From a virus, in the IMG/VR virus record IMGVR_UViG_3300030117_007876, positions 50,010-114,009 of that record: a DNA stretch of 64,000 nt, one strand, 5' to 3'. Within the stretch, counting starts at the first letter, position 1; every line of letters starts with the position of its first letter. The notes under the pieces were generated by a model that was not told the DNA's origin, did not search any database, and saw only the letters and a program-made list of their open reading frames with translations. A program made the position numbers and the translations under genes. Below, piece after piece: positions 1-6,472 of this stretch.

Positions 1-1
1 T

Positions 2-118
2 ACAGTACACATGTGGACTGTATTTGGACCTACTTTTGGCAGACAAGAATTTCCTCATTGGAGAGGAGTAAAAAGACTTGAATATAAAGAAGATGAAGAT
101 AAAAAAGAACCAGAATAA
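2..118 (+). CDS. C-terminal end of an unknown gene (partial)
   Basis: A reading frame is open from the left window edge for 38 residues to TAA. It includes MWTVFGPTFGR and ends in a charged Lys/Glu/Asp tail. The start lies outside the window, and I do not recognise the family. It converges with the minus-strand gene just downstream. Confidence 0.45.
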   Translation, partial: TVHMWTVFGPTFGRQEFPHWRGVKRLEYKEDEDKKEPE

Positions 119-122
119 GTTT

Positions 123-407
123 TTATTCGCTGTTTTTTTGTCTAGCCATATCTAGCTCAACAGCTCTTAATCTATCCTCAATTGAATCTATTTTTATAGT
201 ATTATTAGAAGTTGATTGCTGTAAAACCGAAATTTCTGTAATTTTTTTATCCATCTGAATAAGATGTTGCTCTAATTTTTCGAATTCAACTTTGCTTGGA
301 AACATAGTTTGCAAATAAGCTAACACCGAAATACCTATAACTGGAGCTATTTTCAAAAAAGTATCTAAATCCCCAAACCCTATTTTAATCTTATCAGACG
401 ACGACAT
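123..407 (-). CDS. small membrane protein with C-terminal coiled coil
   Basis: This 94-residue protein has one hydrophobic segment (about residues 17-35, APVIGISVLAYLQTMF) followed by a heptad-like charged region that should form a coiled coil. Small phage proteins with one membrane helix plus a coiled coil include holin-associated and spanin-like proteins, but nothing here proves a lysis role. It lies downstream of the beta-barrel gene on the same strand, beyond a terminator. Confidence 0.6.
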   Translation of the reverse strand: MSSSDKIKIGFGDLDTFLKIAPVIGISVLAYLQTMFPSKVEFEKLEQHLIQMDKKITEISVLQQSTSNNTIKIDSIEDRLRAVELDMARQKNSE

Positions 408-445
408 ACGTAAGTATATTTACACATATAATTTATACTCTAGAA

Positions 446-479
446 CAAAAAAACGGCTCCCACATAAGCAGGAGCCGTC
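446..479 (-). terminator. Rho-independent terminator of the beta-barrel gene
   Basis: ACGGCTCC at 453-460 pairs with GGAGCCGT at 471-478 around a 10-nt loop. Read on the minus strand the hairpin is followed by a run of seven T, so it ends transcription of the gene at 506-1213. Confidence 0.85.
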
Positions 480-505
480 TACAACTATTTGTTACTACTT
501 TCTAA

Positions 506-1213
506 TTAGAAATTCCAGCGTAAGCCAGCAGTGGTTACAATATCTCCACCAAATTCTTCTGTAGCGAAGTTATAGTTGGCGACATCAAAGCTGTTATCAA
601 ACCAACCAACTTGACCGAAAAACTCTAGTTTTTCCCACAAAGTTCTGGAAACATCAACTTTTGCGTTAACTGTGTTATAATCAGTTAATTGACCGTATTC
701 GACAGATGGAGTAAGAGTAAAAAGCCCATCAATATCGAAAGATTTTTTCAGGCCGACAATATAACCTCTTTGTGAGAAACCTTGATCAGCTACATTTAGA
801 TCGTAAGTTCCGACAACATAAGGGGTAATATATTTATTATCTAAAGAAAGAGTGATTCTTCCTTCTGTAGAGCTAGCTCCTTGGACAACCTGATGCTCAA
901 ATACTTGAGCATCGCCCCTTAAAGAAAAACCATCAAAAAGATCAATAGCTTTTCCAATTCCTACATTGCCATGTAATTCGCCAAGTCCTTCTCCAGCGTT
1001 TAACGTAACGGCTCCGACATAAGTGTCGATGCCAAAATATTGAGTACCAACGTCAACTCCAACAAAAGTCTGAGATCCGGTTTTTGCCAGACCGTTAACG
1101 ATATAGTTAGAGGTATACCCAGCGTTTACGCTTGCTTTTAGCTTAGATTCGCCTTCAGCCATAATGTTAGCTGAGACGACAATACTTAGTAATGATAGAA
1201 TAAACTTATTCAT
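506..1213 (-). CDS. outer-membrane beta-barrel protein, Gcw_chp-like
   Basis: This 235-residue protein has an N-terminal signal peptide (hydrophobic core ILSLLSIVVSANIMA). The rest alternates polar and hydrophobic residues as in a beta-barrel and ends in WNF, the terminal aromatic used by the Bam machinery. The segment GYTSNYIVNGLAKTGSQ resembles the start of the Gcw_chp family (GYxSdYxxxGxxxs). It would sit in the host outer membrane after infection. A phage-coded barrel could alter receptor access, uptake or superinfection, but that is inference. A GTGTAA motif lies 12 nt upstream of the ATG and a strong terminator follows. Confidence 0.75.
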   Translation of the reverse strand: MNKFILSLLSIVVSANIMAEGESKLKASVNAGYTSNYIVNGLAKTGSQTFVGVDVGTQYFGIDTYVGAVTLNAGEGLGELHGNVGIGKAIDLFDGFSLRGDAQVFEHQVVQGASSTEGRITLSLDNKYITPYVVGTYDLNVADQGFSQRGYIVGLKKSFDIDGLFTLTPSVEYGQLTDYNTVNAKVDVSRTLWEKLEFFGQVGWFDNSFDVANYNFATEEFGGDIVTTAGLRWNF

Positions 1214-1225
1214 ATGTTCTGTATT

Positions 1226-1231
1226 TTACAC
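1226..1231 (-). promoter_or_regulatory. GTGTAA start-proximal motif
   Basis: GTGTAA on the minus strand lies 12 nt upstream of the ATG of the beta-barrel gene, inside TTTTAGTGTAAAATA. The same string precedes the other isolated minus gene at 20063. Confidence 0.5.
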
Positions 1232-1296
1232 TAAAACTCAAATGATTCAAGTTTTTTCTTGCAATGTTATTAAAACTGATATAAATTAACACAGAA

Positions 1297-1893
1297 ATGC
1301 ATAAAAATGCAGATAAAATAACAACTTTATTATTAGATGCGGCGTTTCTCCCTCACTGTTTTATCACAGGCAAAACAGCTTTTTTACATCTTTTAAAGGA
1401 TTCTGTGCGTTGTTTTGATGCAAAAGACAATTTAATTGATAATAATTACGAATGGTTTAAAAATGAAGGCATAAATTTTTATAAAGATCAGCCATTTTTA
1501 AGGTCAAAAGAGAGAATTTGGTTCATTCCCACAATAGCAGTACTAAAAAAAAGAACATTCTTTAATTTAAAAATAAATAAACCTAGAACTATTAGTTTAA
1601 AAAGATTAGCTTTATTATTTAATAATACTTGTCAGATTTGTTTTGATAAATATGATAGAAACGAATTAACTATAGAGCATATTTATCCTAAATCTAAAGG
1701 CGGCATTAGAGAAATAGATAATGTTACATTATCATGTAAATATTGTAATCAAAAAAAGAAAGACATTTACCCATTCATGAGTGTAAAAAATACTGAGATC
1801 AAGACGGCCCCGCTTCCGTTACCGGTCTTACCTGATAAAAAAATAAAAATTAGAAAAGAATGGAACAAATTTTTTATATACAAAAAATTATGA
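1297..1893 (+). CDS. HNH endonuclease
   Basis: This 198-residue protein has an HNH domain at about residues 112-160: CQIC, then the catalytic-type IEHIYPKSKGG, Asn in DNVTLSC, and CKYC. The two CxxC pairs bind structural zinc in this family. The N-terminal 100 residues (KITTLLLDAAFLPH) match the extension seen in some stand-alone phage HNH proteins. It is probably a free-standing nicking or homing endonuclease, although a role in packaging cannot be excluded. It overlaps the next gene by ATGA. Confidence 0.85.
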   Translation: MHKNADKITTLLLDAAFLPHCFITGKTAFLHLLKDSVRCFDAKDNLIDNNYEWFKNEGINFYKDQPFLRSKERIWFIPTIAVLKKRTFFNLKINKPRTISLKRLALLFNNTCQICFDKYDRNELTIEHIYPKSKGGIREIDNVTLSCKYCNQKKKDIYPFMSVKNTEIKTAPLPLPVLPDKKIKIRKEWNKFFIYKKL

Positions 1894-2087
1894 ATATTTC
1901 TGAATTCGAAAGAACCAAACCTACAGAAACGCATAAGTCAATAACTGATGCAATTAAAAAATATAAAAAAACAATTGATAATAAATACCCACCGATGGAT
2001 GATGAAGATGCTATAGCAATTAGTTTGTGCGAGGAGTTTATAACAGATTTAACAAATATAAAAAATAATTTAAAAGAGGGGAAATAA
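1890..2087 (+). CDS. hypothetical protein
   Basis: This 65-residue charged protein begins NISEFERTKPTETHKS. I chose the ATG at 1890 because it overlaps the HNH stop as ATGA; an upstream in-frame ATG at 1860 lies within the HNH gene. The stop overlaps the next start by one base, so translation is probably coupled. No family recognised. Confidence 0.6.
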   Translation: MNISEFERTKPTETHKSITDAIKKYKKTIDNKYPPMDDEDAIAISLCEEFITDLTNIKNNLKEGK

Positions 2088-2743
2088 TGGCTCAATTAAA
2101 TGCTAACACCCCATATATTCAGTGTTTCATACGAAACAAATATATATTTGGGCCTAAAGATGAAGGTTTAACGGAGGGGTATATATTTGGTTGTAAATCA
2201 ATGATTAATAGGCCAATGCATTTTCATTTTCAATCTAATTTTGGTGCAATTTTTTGGATGATGCCGATTTCCGCTTTTTGTCATAAAGAAGAATATGATA
2301 AAATTTCAGATAACGAAGAAAAAAGATTATCTGTTTTGCAAACATGGGATTGTCAAGATAATGATATAGCTGTAACAACGTTTGGTTTTTTACAAAATAA
2401 AAGAGTCGATGTGTTGTGCCGGGATCGTAAATGGCGAAGCGGAAAATACATTTTTACGATAGATGATTATGAAGGAGATTTAAATGAATTAAATATTGGT
2501 TATGCTAATGATCAAGATAGTAAATGTTTTCATTTTATAGAATTAAACGATGGCAATTATTGTATTCCCCCAAACAATATTTTACGTTGGCATAATCCAG
2601 ATTTTATTGTTCCTTACCCTAAAGACAACATCCCGAAGGTAAAACTTTTTACAGATCCTTTAACATCTGAAGATATTGATAGAACTTATGGCAACAAACC
2701 TTATTTCTTTTACAATGACGATTCTCAAGAAGAAAAATCTTGA
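2087..2743 (+). CDS. hypothetical protein
   Basis: This 218-residue soluble protein is rich in aromatic residues (FHFQSNFGAIFWMMP) and has no signal or membrane segment. I do not recognise it. It is the last gene of the 1297-2743 coupled group; a sigma70-type promoter follows. Confidence 0.7.
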   Translation: MAQLNANTPYIQCFIRNKYIFGPKDEGLTEGYIFGCKSMINRPMHFHFQSNFGAIFWMMPISAFCHKEEYDKISDNEEKRLSVLQTWDCQDNDIAVTTFGFLQNKRVDVLCRDRKWRSGKYIFTIDDYEGDLNELNIGYANDQDSKCFHFIELNDGNYCIPPNNILRWHNPDFIVPYPKDNIPKVKLFTDPLTSEDIDRTYGNKPYFFYNDDSQEEKS

Positions 2744-2766
2744 CATAATCTTTTTTCAGTTTTAGT

Positions 2767-2795
2767 TTGACATTGATATGGAAGTAGTATATCTT
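2767..2795 (+). promoter_or_regulatory. sigma70-type promoter
   Basis: TTGACA at 2767-2772 and TATCTT at 2790-2795 are separated by 17 bp. The predicted start is about 40 nt upstream of the gene at 2842; the leader has a GTAGC/GCTAC hairpin near 2805-2819. Confidence 0.6.
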
Positions 2796-2841
2796 GTATT
2801 GATAGTAGCTTCAGGCTACATCTTAACGTTAAGAGATAAAT

Positions 2842-3141
2842 ATGACTGAAAATAAACAATCAGATTGGAAAGAGCGAGAAGTTGGCGCTCTTTGGAAACA
2901 AGAAGGTAAAAAATCTAATTATTGTACTGGTTACATTATTTCAGATGAACTAGGTAACAAGGTTAGACAGAGAGTTATTATGTTTGCTAATAAAAATAAA
3001 TCAAATGATAAATCACCAGATTTTATTATTTATAGTTCTGTAGACATACAAAACAAAAACTCACCATCTGAAAACAAAAAAGAAGCAAGCCCTGCTTTTG
3101 AAAGCGTAGATGCTCAAGGCGTCCCAATGCTTGAAAATTAA
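2842..3141 (+). CDS. DUF736-like phage protein
   Basis: This 99-residue protein begins WKEREVGALWKQEGKKSNY and continues with IISDELGNKVRQRVIMFANK and PDFIIY. This resembles the short phage and plasmid family with the pattern IGALWK...G..Y.sG.....G..v...vF.N...k.....PD..iY. Its function is unknown. The C-terminal third is polar and probably disordered. It has its own promoter and a strong terminator, so it is monocistronic. Confidence 0.7.
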   Translation: MTENKQSDWKEREVGALWKQEGKKSNYCTGYIISDELGNKVRQRVIMFANKNKSNDKSPDFIIYSSVDIQNKNSPSENKKEASPAFESVDAQGVPMLEN

Positions 3142-3161
3142 TCTTGCAAAAATTACTTCAG

Positions 3162-3190
3162 CCCCCTACTATTAAGTAGGGGGTTTTTTT
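3162..3190 (+). terminator. Rho-independent terminator abutting the next start codon
   Basis: CCCCCTACT at 3162-3170 pairs with AGTAGGGGG at 3175-3183 and is followed by seven T. The next base is the A of the ATG at 3191. Confidence 0.9.
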
Positions 3191-3799
3191 ATGATTTCAA
3201 TACAGCAATATAAACCATTTCATAACTCTAAAGATTTTGAAAAAATTTTCAAACAATCTTTTGAAACACTCCGTTCTCAATATGCAGATATTGCAGATTT
3301 CCAAAAAAGAGTTGTAAAAAAAGCTACTATAGATAAAAATATTTATATTTTTTATTATGATGATTTACCAGTTGGATATACAATTTTTTCAATTAAAAAC
3401 AGAAAAGCTTTTTGGGAGTACGATTTTATTATAAAGAAAAATAAATACAGAAAGTACGCTAGGATTTTTAGATCAGTTGTTTTGAGTGAAATTTCTAAGA
3501 TAGCTGATAGTTTGAGATTCTTTATTCTTACAGAAAACAAAAGAGCTTTAAACGCAATGTTGAAGCTACCTAAACACACAAATGTAAAAGTAGAAAAAGA
3601 AGAAGTGCTTTTTAATAAATACAAAGGTTTTTTTTATCAAATTGATTTAAAACAACTTGACAAACTTGAACAAGTAAACGATAGTAATACTTATGAAACT
3701 AGGGCTTGTTTGCATTTCGGAACTTTTGCGCCAGAAATATCCAGAGTTGGCATTCAAAACAATGACCAGAGCTCAATTCAGGAAAAAAGACAGAAGTGA
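3191..3799 (+). CDS. GNAT-like acetyltransferase (tentative)
   Basis: The protein has 202 residues. The middle (YYDDLPVGYTIFSIKN, then RKYARIFRSVVLSEI and FFILTENKRALNAML) follows the strand-helix-strand order of GNAT acetyltransferases, including the usual beta4 region before a helix and a final Asn-rich turn. I see no clear Q/RxxGxG/A acetyl-CoA loop, so the call is weak. The start is unusual: the ATG directly follows a terminator T-run, so translation depends on readthrough. The last 107 nt overlap the UV endonuclease gene in another frame. Confidence 0.45.
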   Translation: MISIQQYKPFHNSKDFEKIFKQSFETLRSQYADIADFQKRVVKKATIDKNIYIFYYDDLPVGYTIFSIKNRKAFWEYDFIIKKNKYRKYARIFRSVVLSEISKIADSLRFFILTENKRALNAMLKLPKHTNVKVEKEEVLFNKYKGFFYQIDLKQLDKLEQVNDSNTYETRACLHFGTFAPEISRVGIQNNDQSSIQEKRQK

Positions 3800-4631
3800 A
3801 TCTATTCAAATTCTTTCTGAAAGAATAGCTCACAACATTAGAGTTACAATAGAAACTATTAAACATTGCAAAGAAGTAAAGATAAAACATTATCGCATTT
3901 CTTGCAAATTATTACCACTGCTAACAGATCCAACTTTAAATATTCAGCTCGAAGAGCTGCCTAACTATGAAAATATCGTAAGCCTTCTTTCTGAAGTCGG
4001 CAGAACGGCACAATTTTTAGACATAAGCTTATCTATTCACCCAGATCAATTTGTGGTGTTAGGCTCAAATAAAGATAATGTTTGCGAGAACTCAATAAGA
4101 GAATTGAATTTTCATTCTTGGGTTTTAGATATGTGCGGAATGCCACAAGATTATACTTGCCCGATAAATATCCACCCAAGTTTATCAAATTTTGAGTCTC
4201 CTGAAAAATTCATCGATAAATTGATGCGCAACTTTTTTCAGTGCGATCAAGGAGTAAAGAAAAGATTAGTATTTGAAAACGAAGACAAAGGTTTTTGGAA
4301 TTGCTCTAATCTGTATGAATACTTTCATAATTACATGAAACACGCTTACAACTTTGCATTTCCTTTAACTTTTGATAATTTACACAATCAAGCAAACCCA
4401 AGTTTAGATTCTGACGGCAACGAAACAAGCATGTCTAGTTGGTTTATAAAGTTTTATCAAACTTGGCCAAGCGAACCTGTTTTTCATTGGTCAGAAGCTG
4501 CGGAAGGAACTGTAAGAAATCATGCTCGCAAACTTACTATTCCTCCTCAAGATTTTGGTTTAGACGTTACGTGGGAAATAGAAGTAAAAGATAAAGACAA
4601 AGGATTCGAACATTTGCTTAATAAAAGATAG
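3693..4631 (+). CDS. uvsE: UV damage endonuclease (UvsE/UVDE family)
   Basis: This 312-residue TIM-barrel nuclease nicks DNA 5' of UV photoproducts to start an alternative excision repair pathway. The start MKLGLVCISELLR matches the family N-terminus. Other family landmarks are HYRISCKLLPL, SIHPDQFVVLGS, HPS, LVFENEDKGFWN and PLTFDNLHNQANPS, with the His, Glu and Asp metal ligands, then HWSEAAEGTVRNHA. Length is normal. It probably protects phage DNA in sunlit water. It overlaps the preceding gene by 107 nt, which is unusual. Confidence 0.93.
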   Translation: MKLGLVCISELLRQKYPELAFKTMTRAQFRKKDRSESIQILSERIAHNIRVTIETIKHCKEVKIKHYRISCKLLPLLTDPTLNIQLEELPNYENIVSLLSEVGRTAQFLDISLSIHPDQFVVLGSNKDNVCENSIRELNFHSWVLDMCGMPQDYTCPINIHPSLSNFESPEKFIDKLMRNFFQCDQGVKKRLVFENEDKGFWNCSNLYEYFHNYMKHAYNFAFPLTFDNLHNQANPSLDSDGNETSMSSWFIKFYQTWPSEPVFHWSEAAEGTVRNHARKLTIPPQDFGLDVTWEIEVKDKDKGFEHLLNKR

Positions 4632-4664
4632 AAAGATATAATTTTGCTTTTATCATATTAAAGA

Positions 4665-4850
4665 ATGAAAAGAATATCAATTGAAATAGGCGAAAACGAC
4701 ATCGAAGACTTAAAAAAAATCTTTTCTAATGAGCAAGCTTTCGAGCCTCAAGCTAGAGAAGATCATCTAATCATAGCTATTTTAAAGCAAGTGATTGAAA
4801 ATTCAGAGAACAGCAGTTCTTATACTATAAATGAAGCAACGGAGGTATGA
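4665..4850 (+). CDS. hypothetical protein
   Basis: This 61-residue acidic protein starts MKRISIEIGENDIEDLKKIF. It has no recognised family. Its stop overlaps the next ATG as ATGA. Confidence 0.6.
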   Translation: MKRISIEIGENDIEDLKKIFSNEQAFEPQAREDHLIIAILKQVIENSENSSSYTINEATEV

Positions 4851-5119
4851 AGGCTTTTCTTTATCTTGAAGGGACAAATGATGGCGCTTCTTTTTTGGAA
4901 GAATATTTAGGTCAACAGATACATCTGGAATCTCTTTATAAAGACATTTCTCCTGATTCTCCACCTTTAGTTGAACTAAAAACAGCGGACGAAAAAGTTC
5001 ATTCTTTACAGCTAATTGATATTAGATTTATAGATGAATTTATATTTGTTCATTGTTTTGTTGTCGGAGCTGGAGAGCAAGGTGGTAAAGCTTTACTAAG
5101 ACTAAAACCTTGCTTTTAA
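4847..5119 (+). CDS. hypothetical protein
   Basis: This 90-residue soluble protein contains LYLEGTNDGASFLEEYLGQQ and a hydrophobic strand near the C-terminus. Family unknown. It is coupled to the previous gene by a 4-nt overlap. Confidence 0.6.
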   Translation: MKAFLYLEGTNDGASFLEEYLGQQIHLESLYKDISPDSPPLVELKTADEKVHSLQLIDIRFIDEFIFVHCFVVGAGEQGGKALLRLKPCF

Positions 5120-5126
5120 AAAACTG

Positions 5127-5155
5127 TTGACAAAATTTAATTTTAACTTTATTAT
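5127..5155 (+). promoter_or_regulatory. sigma70-type promoter with very short leader
   Basis: TTGACA at 5127-5132 and TATTAT at 5150-5155 with 17 bp between. The predicted transcript would start about 5 nt before the ATG at 5167. Confidence 0.65.
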
Positions 5156-5166
5156 ACATAAATAAT

Positions 5167-5439
5167 ATGAGCAGCGCAACTACTGAAATAACAACTCAAA
5201 CAAAACCTGCCATTTTGCTTAAAGCAATTAATGGCGCAACGCCAGAACAAATTGACACTTTGTGGTCAATCTTAAAATACAAGGAGATAGGAATTTATAG
5301 AAAAGTTAAATGCATGTCTTCAGTTTTAGGTTTAAATTTTGAAAAAGTCGTAAGTGATTTACCCACAGATGAAAGCGGAAGAATTCTTGACTATAAAACT
5401 AGACATTTAATTCACGATACATTAATTGAAAATTCTTAA
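5167..5439 (+). CDS. hypothetical protein
   Basis: This 90-residue protein contains LKYKEIGIYRKVKCMSSVLG and looks helical and soluble. I do not recognise it. The promoter lies immediately upstream. The next gene starts 2 nt after the stop. Confidence 0.6.
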   Translation: MSSATTEITTQTKPAILLKAINGATPEQIDTLWSILKYKEIGIYRKVKCMSSVLGLNFEKVVSDLPTDESGRILDYKTRHLIHDTLIENS

Positions 5440-5441
5440 TA

Positions 5442-5624
5442 ATGAACACAAAATACATTGTTAAAAACAAAAAAGGCGATTATCAATCAGCATACAATCT
5501 CAAATTAGGTAAACAAAAAGCTTATGATTGGGCCGTGCAATGCGCTAAATCTGTAGGTGGTATTGTTTATCTTATTGATGAAGATGCTAAAACAGAAAAA
5601 GAAGTTTTTAGAGTAGAAAATTAA
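5442..5624 (+). CDS. hypothetical protein
   Basis: This 60-residue basic protein (TKYIVKNKKGDYQSAYNLK) has a helix around KAYDWAVQCAKSVGG. Family unknown. It ends just before the first structured RNA element. Confidence 0.6.
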   Translation: MNTKYIVKNKKGDYQSAYNLKLGKQKAYDWAVQCAKSVGGIVYLIDEDAKTEKEVFRVEN

Positions 5625-5629
5625 TTTAA

Positions 5630-5725
5630 TCGCTATAGTAAAGTATAAGTAATATATAATTCATATTGTTAATACACTAGATGTATTTCAACCCTTCATT
5701 ATAATTATTTATTTTATTATAGCGA
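5630..5725 (+). ncRNA. structured RNA element 1 (UUCA-N5-UCA family)
   Basis: The outer stem pairs TCGCTATA (5630-5637) with TATAGCGA (5718-5725), with further AT pairs inside. Left motif UUCA-UAUUG-UUA at 5660-5671; inner hairpin AATACA/TGTATT with loop CTAGA; right motif UUCA-ACCCU-UCA at 5687-5698. It ends 6 nt before the next ATG. Confidence 0.8.
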
Positions 5726-5731
5726 TATTTT

Positions 5732-6166
5732 ATGAAAATAGCTATAGTCAGCGGTGGTTTTGACCCAATTCATGTCGGTCATATAGAATTAATGCAAAAA
5801 GCTAGATGTTTAGCTGATGCTTTAATTGTCATTGTAAATGACGACAACTTTCTCATAAGAAAAAAAGGTAAACCTTTTATGCCTTTTGAAGAAAGAAAAA
5901 AAATTGTAGAAAATATTCGTTATGTTGACATGGCTGTAAAATGTATCGATGAAGATCAAAGTGTCTGCAAAACATTAAAAGGATTAGCTTCTTGCCGTAC
6001 ATTAATAAATAATCAACCTTATGAAAAACTTATGTTTTGCAACGGAGGAGACAGAACTTCCGGTGAAAATACACCGGAACACGCTTTATGTCTTGAATTA
6101 GGCATAGAATCAGTTTACGGACTTGGAGATAAAATTCAAAGTAGTAGCTGGCTCACTAATAAATAA
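5732..6166 (+). CDS. cytidylyltransferase-like nucleotidyltransferase
   Basis: This 144-residue Rossmann-type nucleotidyltransferase carries GGFDPIHVGHIELM at residues 8-21, with the HxGH signature that binds the NTP alpha-phosphate. The late SSSWL resembles the ISSTxL site. The closest types are glycerol-3-phosphate cytidylyltransferase and the HldE/RfaE2 ADP-heptose adenylyltransferase, so the product could feed the heptosyltransferase-like enzymes at 42-47 kb; that link is inference. The start codon lies 6 nt after the outer stem of RNA element 1, so that element may control its translation. No Shine-Dalgarno sequence is visible. Confidence 0.8.
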   Translation: MKIAIVSGGFDPIHVGHIELMQKARCLADALIVIVNDDNFLIRKKGKPFMPFEERKKIVENIRYVDMAVKCIDEDQSVCKTLKGLASCRTLINNQPYEKLMFCNGGDRTSGENTPEHALCLELGIESVYGLGDKIQSSSWLTNK

Positions 6167-6226
6167 TAATTGTAATTCAAGATATCAATATTCTAGAAAT
6201 ATTTCACTCTATCATTACAATATTAT
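6163..6226 (+). ncRNA. structured RNA element 2 (UUCA-N5-UCA family)
   Basis: Outer stem ATTGTAA/TTACAAT (6169-6175 with 6215-6221), extended outward past a bulge. Left motif UUCA-AGAUA-UCA, inner hairpin AATATT/AATATT with loop CTAGA, right motif UUCA-CUCUA-UCA. It overlaps the stop codon of the upstream gene. Confidence 0.82.
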
Positions 6227-6230
6227 AAAT

Positions 6231-6287
6231 AAACTAAAATTCACATTGTCAATGTACTAGATACATTTCACCTTCTCATTTTAGTTT
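6231..6287 (+). ncRNA. structured RNA element 3 (UUCA-N5-UCA family)
   Basis: Perfect 9-bp outer stem AAACTAAAA/TTTTAGTTT (6231-6239 with 6279-6287). Left motif UUCA-CAUUG-UCA, inner hairpin AATGTA/TACATT with loop CTAGA, right motif UUCA-CCUUC-UCA. A terminator follows at once. Confidence 0.85.
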
Positions 6288-6289
6288 GA

Positions 6290-6325
6290 AATCATCACCG
6301 AAATCCGGTGGTGATTTTTTTTTTT
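6290..6325 (+). terminator. Rho-independent terminator
   Basis: AATCATCACC (6290-6299) pairs with GGTGGTGATT (6307-6316, one G-T pair) and is followed by about ten T. It closes the unit holding the nucleotidyltransferase and RNA elements 2 and 3. Confidence 0.88.
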
Positions 6326-6378
6326 GATTTTTTTGTAGAAAAATTTAGACGGGATTACATTATGTATATGAATGAATG

Positions 6379-6441
6379 TGTTGTTCAGACTATTAATATT
6401 AATTACCTAGGAAATGATTAATATTTCACCGTATCACAACA
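6379..6441 (+). ncRNA. structured RNA element 4 (UUCA-N5-UCA family, long inner hairpin)
   Basis: Outer stem TGTTG/CAACA (6379-6383 with 6437-6441). Left motif UUCA-GACUA-UUA, right motif UUCA-CCGUA-UCA. The inner stem is longer than in other copies: AATATTAAT (6395-6403) with ATTAATATT (6417-6425), and its apical part contains CCTAGG. It lies 31 nt before the IS110-like gene. Confidence 0.72.
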
Positions 6442-6472
6442 ATTCTATTACAAATCAACGGTTTTACACATC

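Noticed and set aside
2778-2849. 23-residue membrane-like frame
   Set aside because: Its codons contain the -10 box of the promoter for the gene at 2842, so it would be at or upstream of the transcript start.
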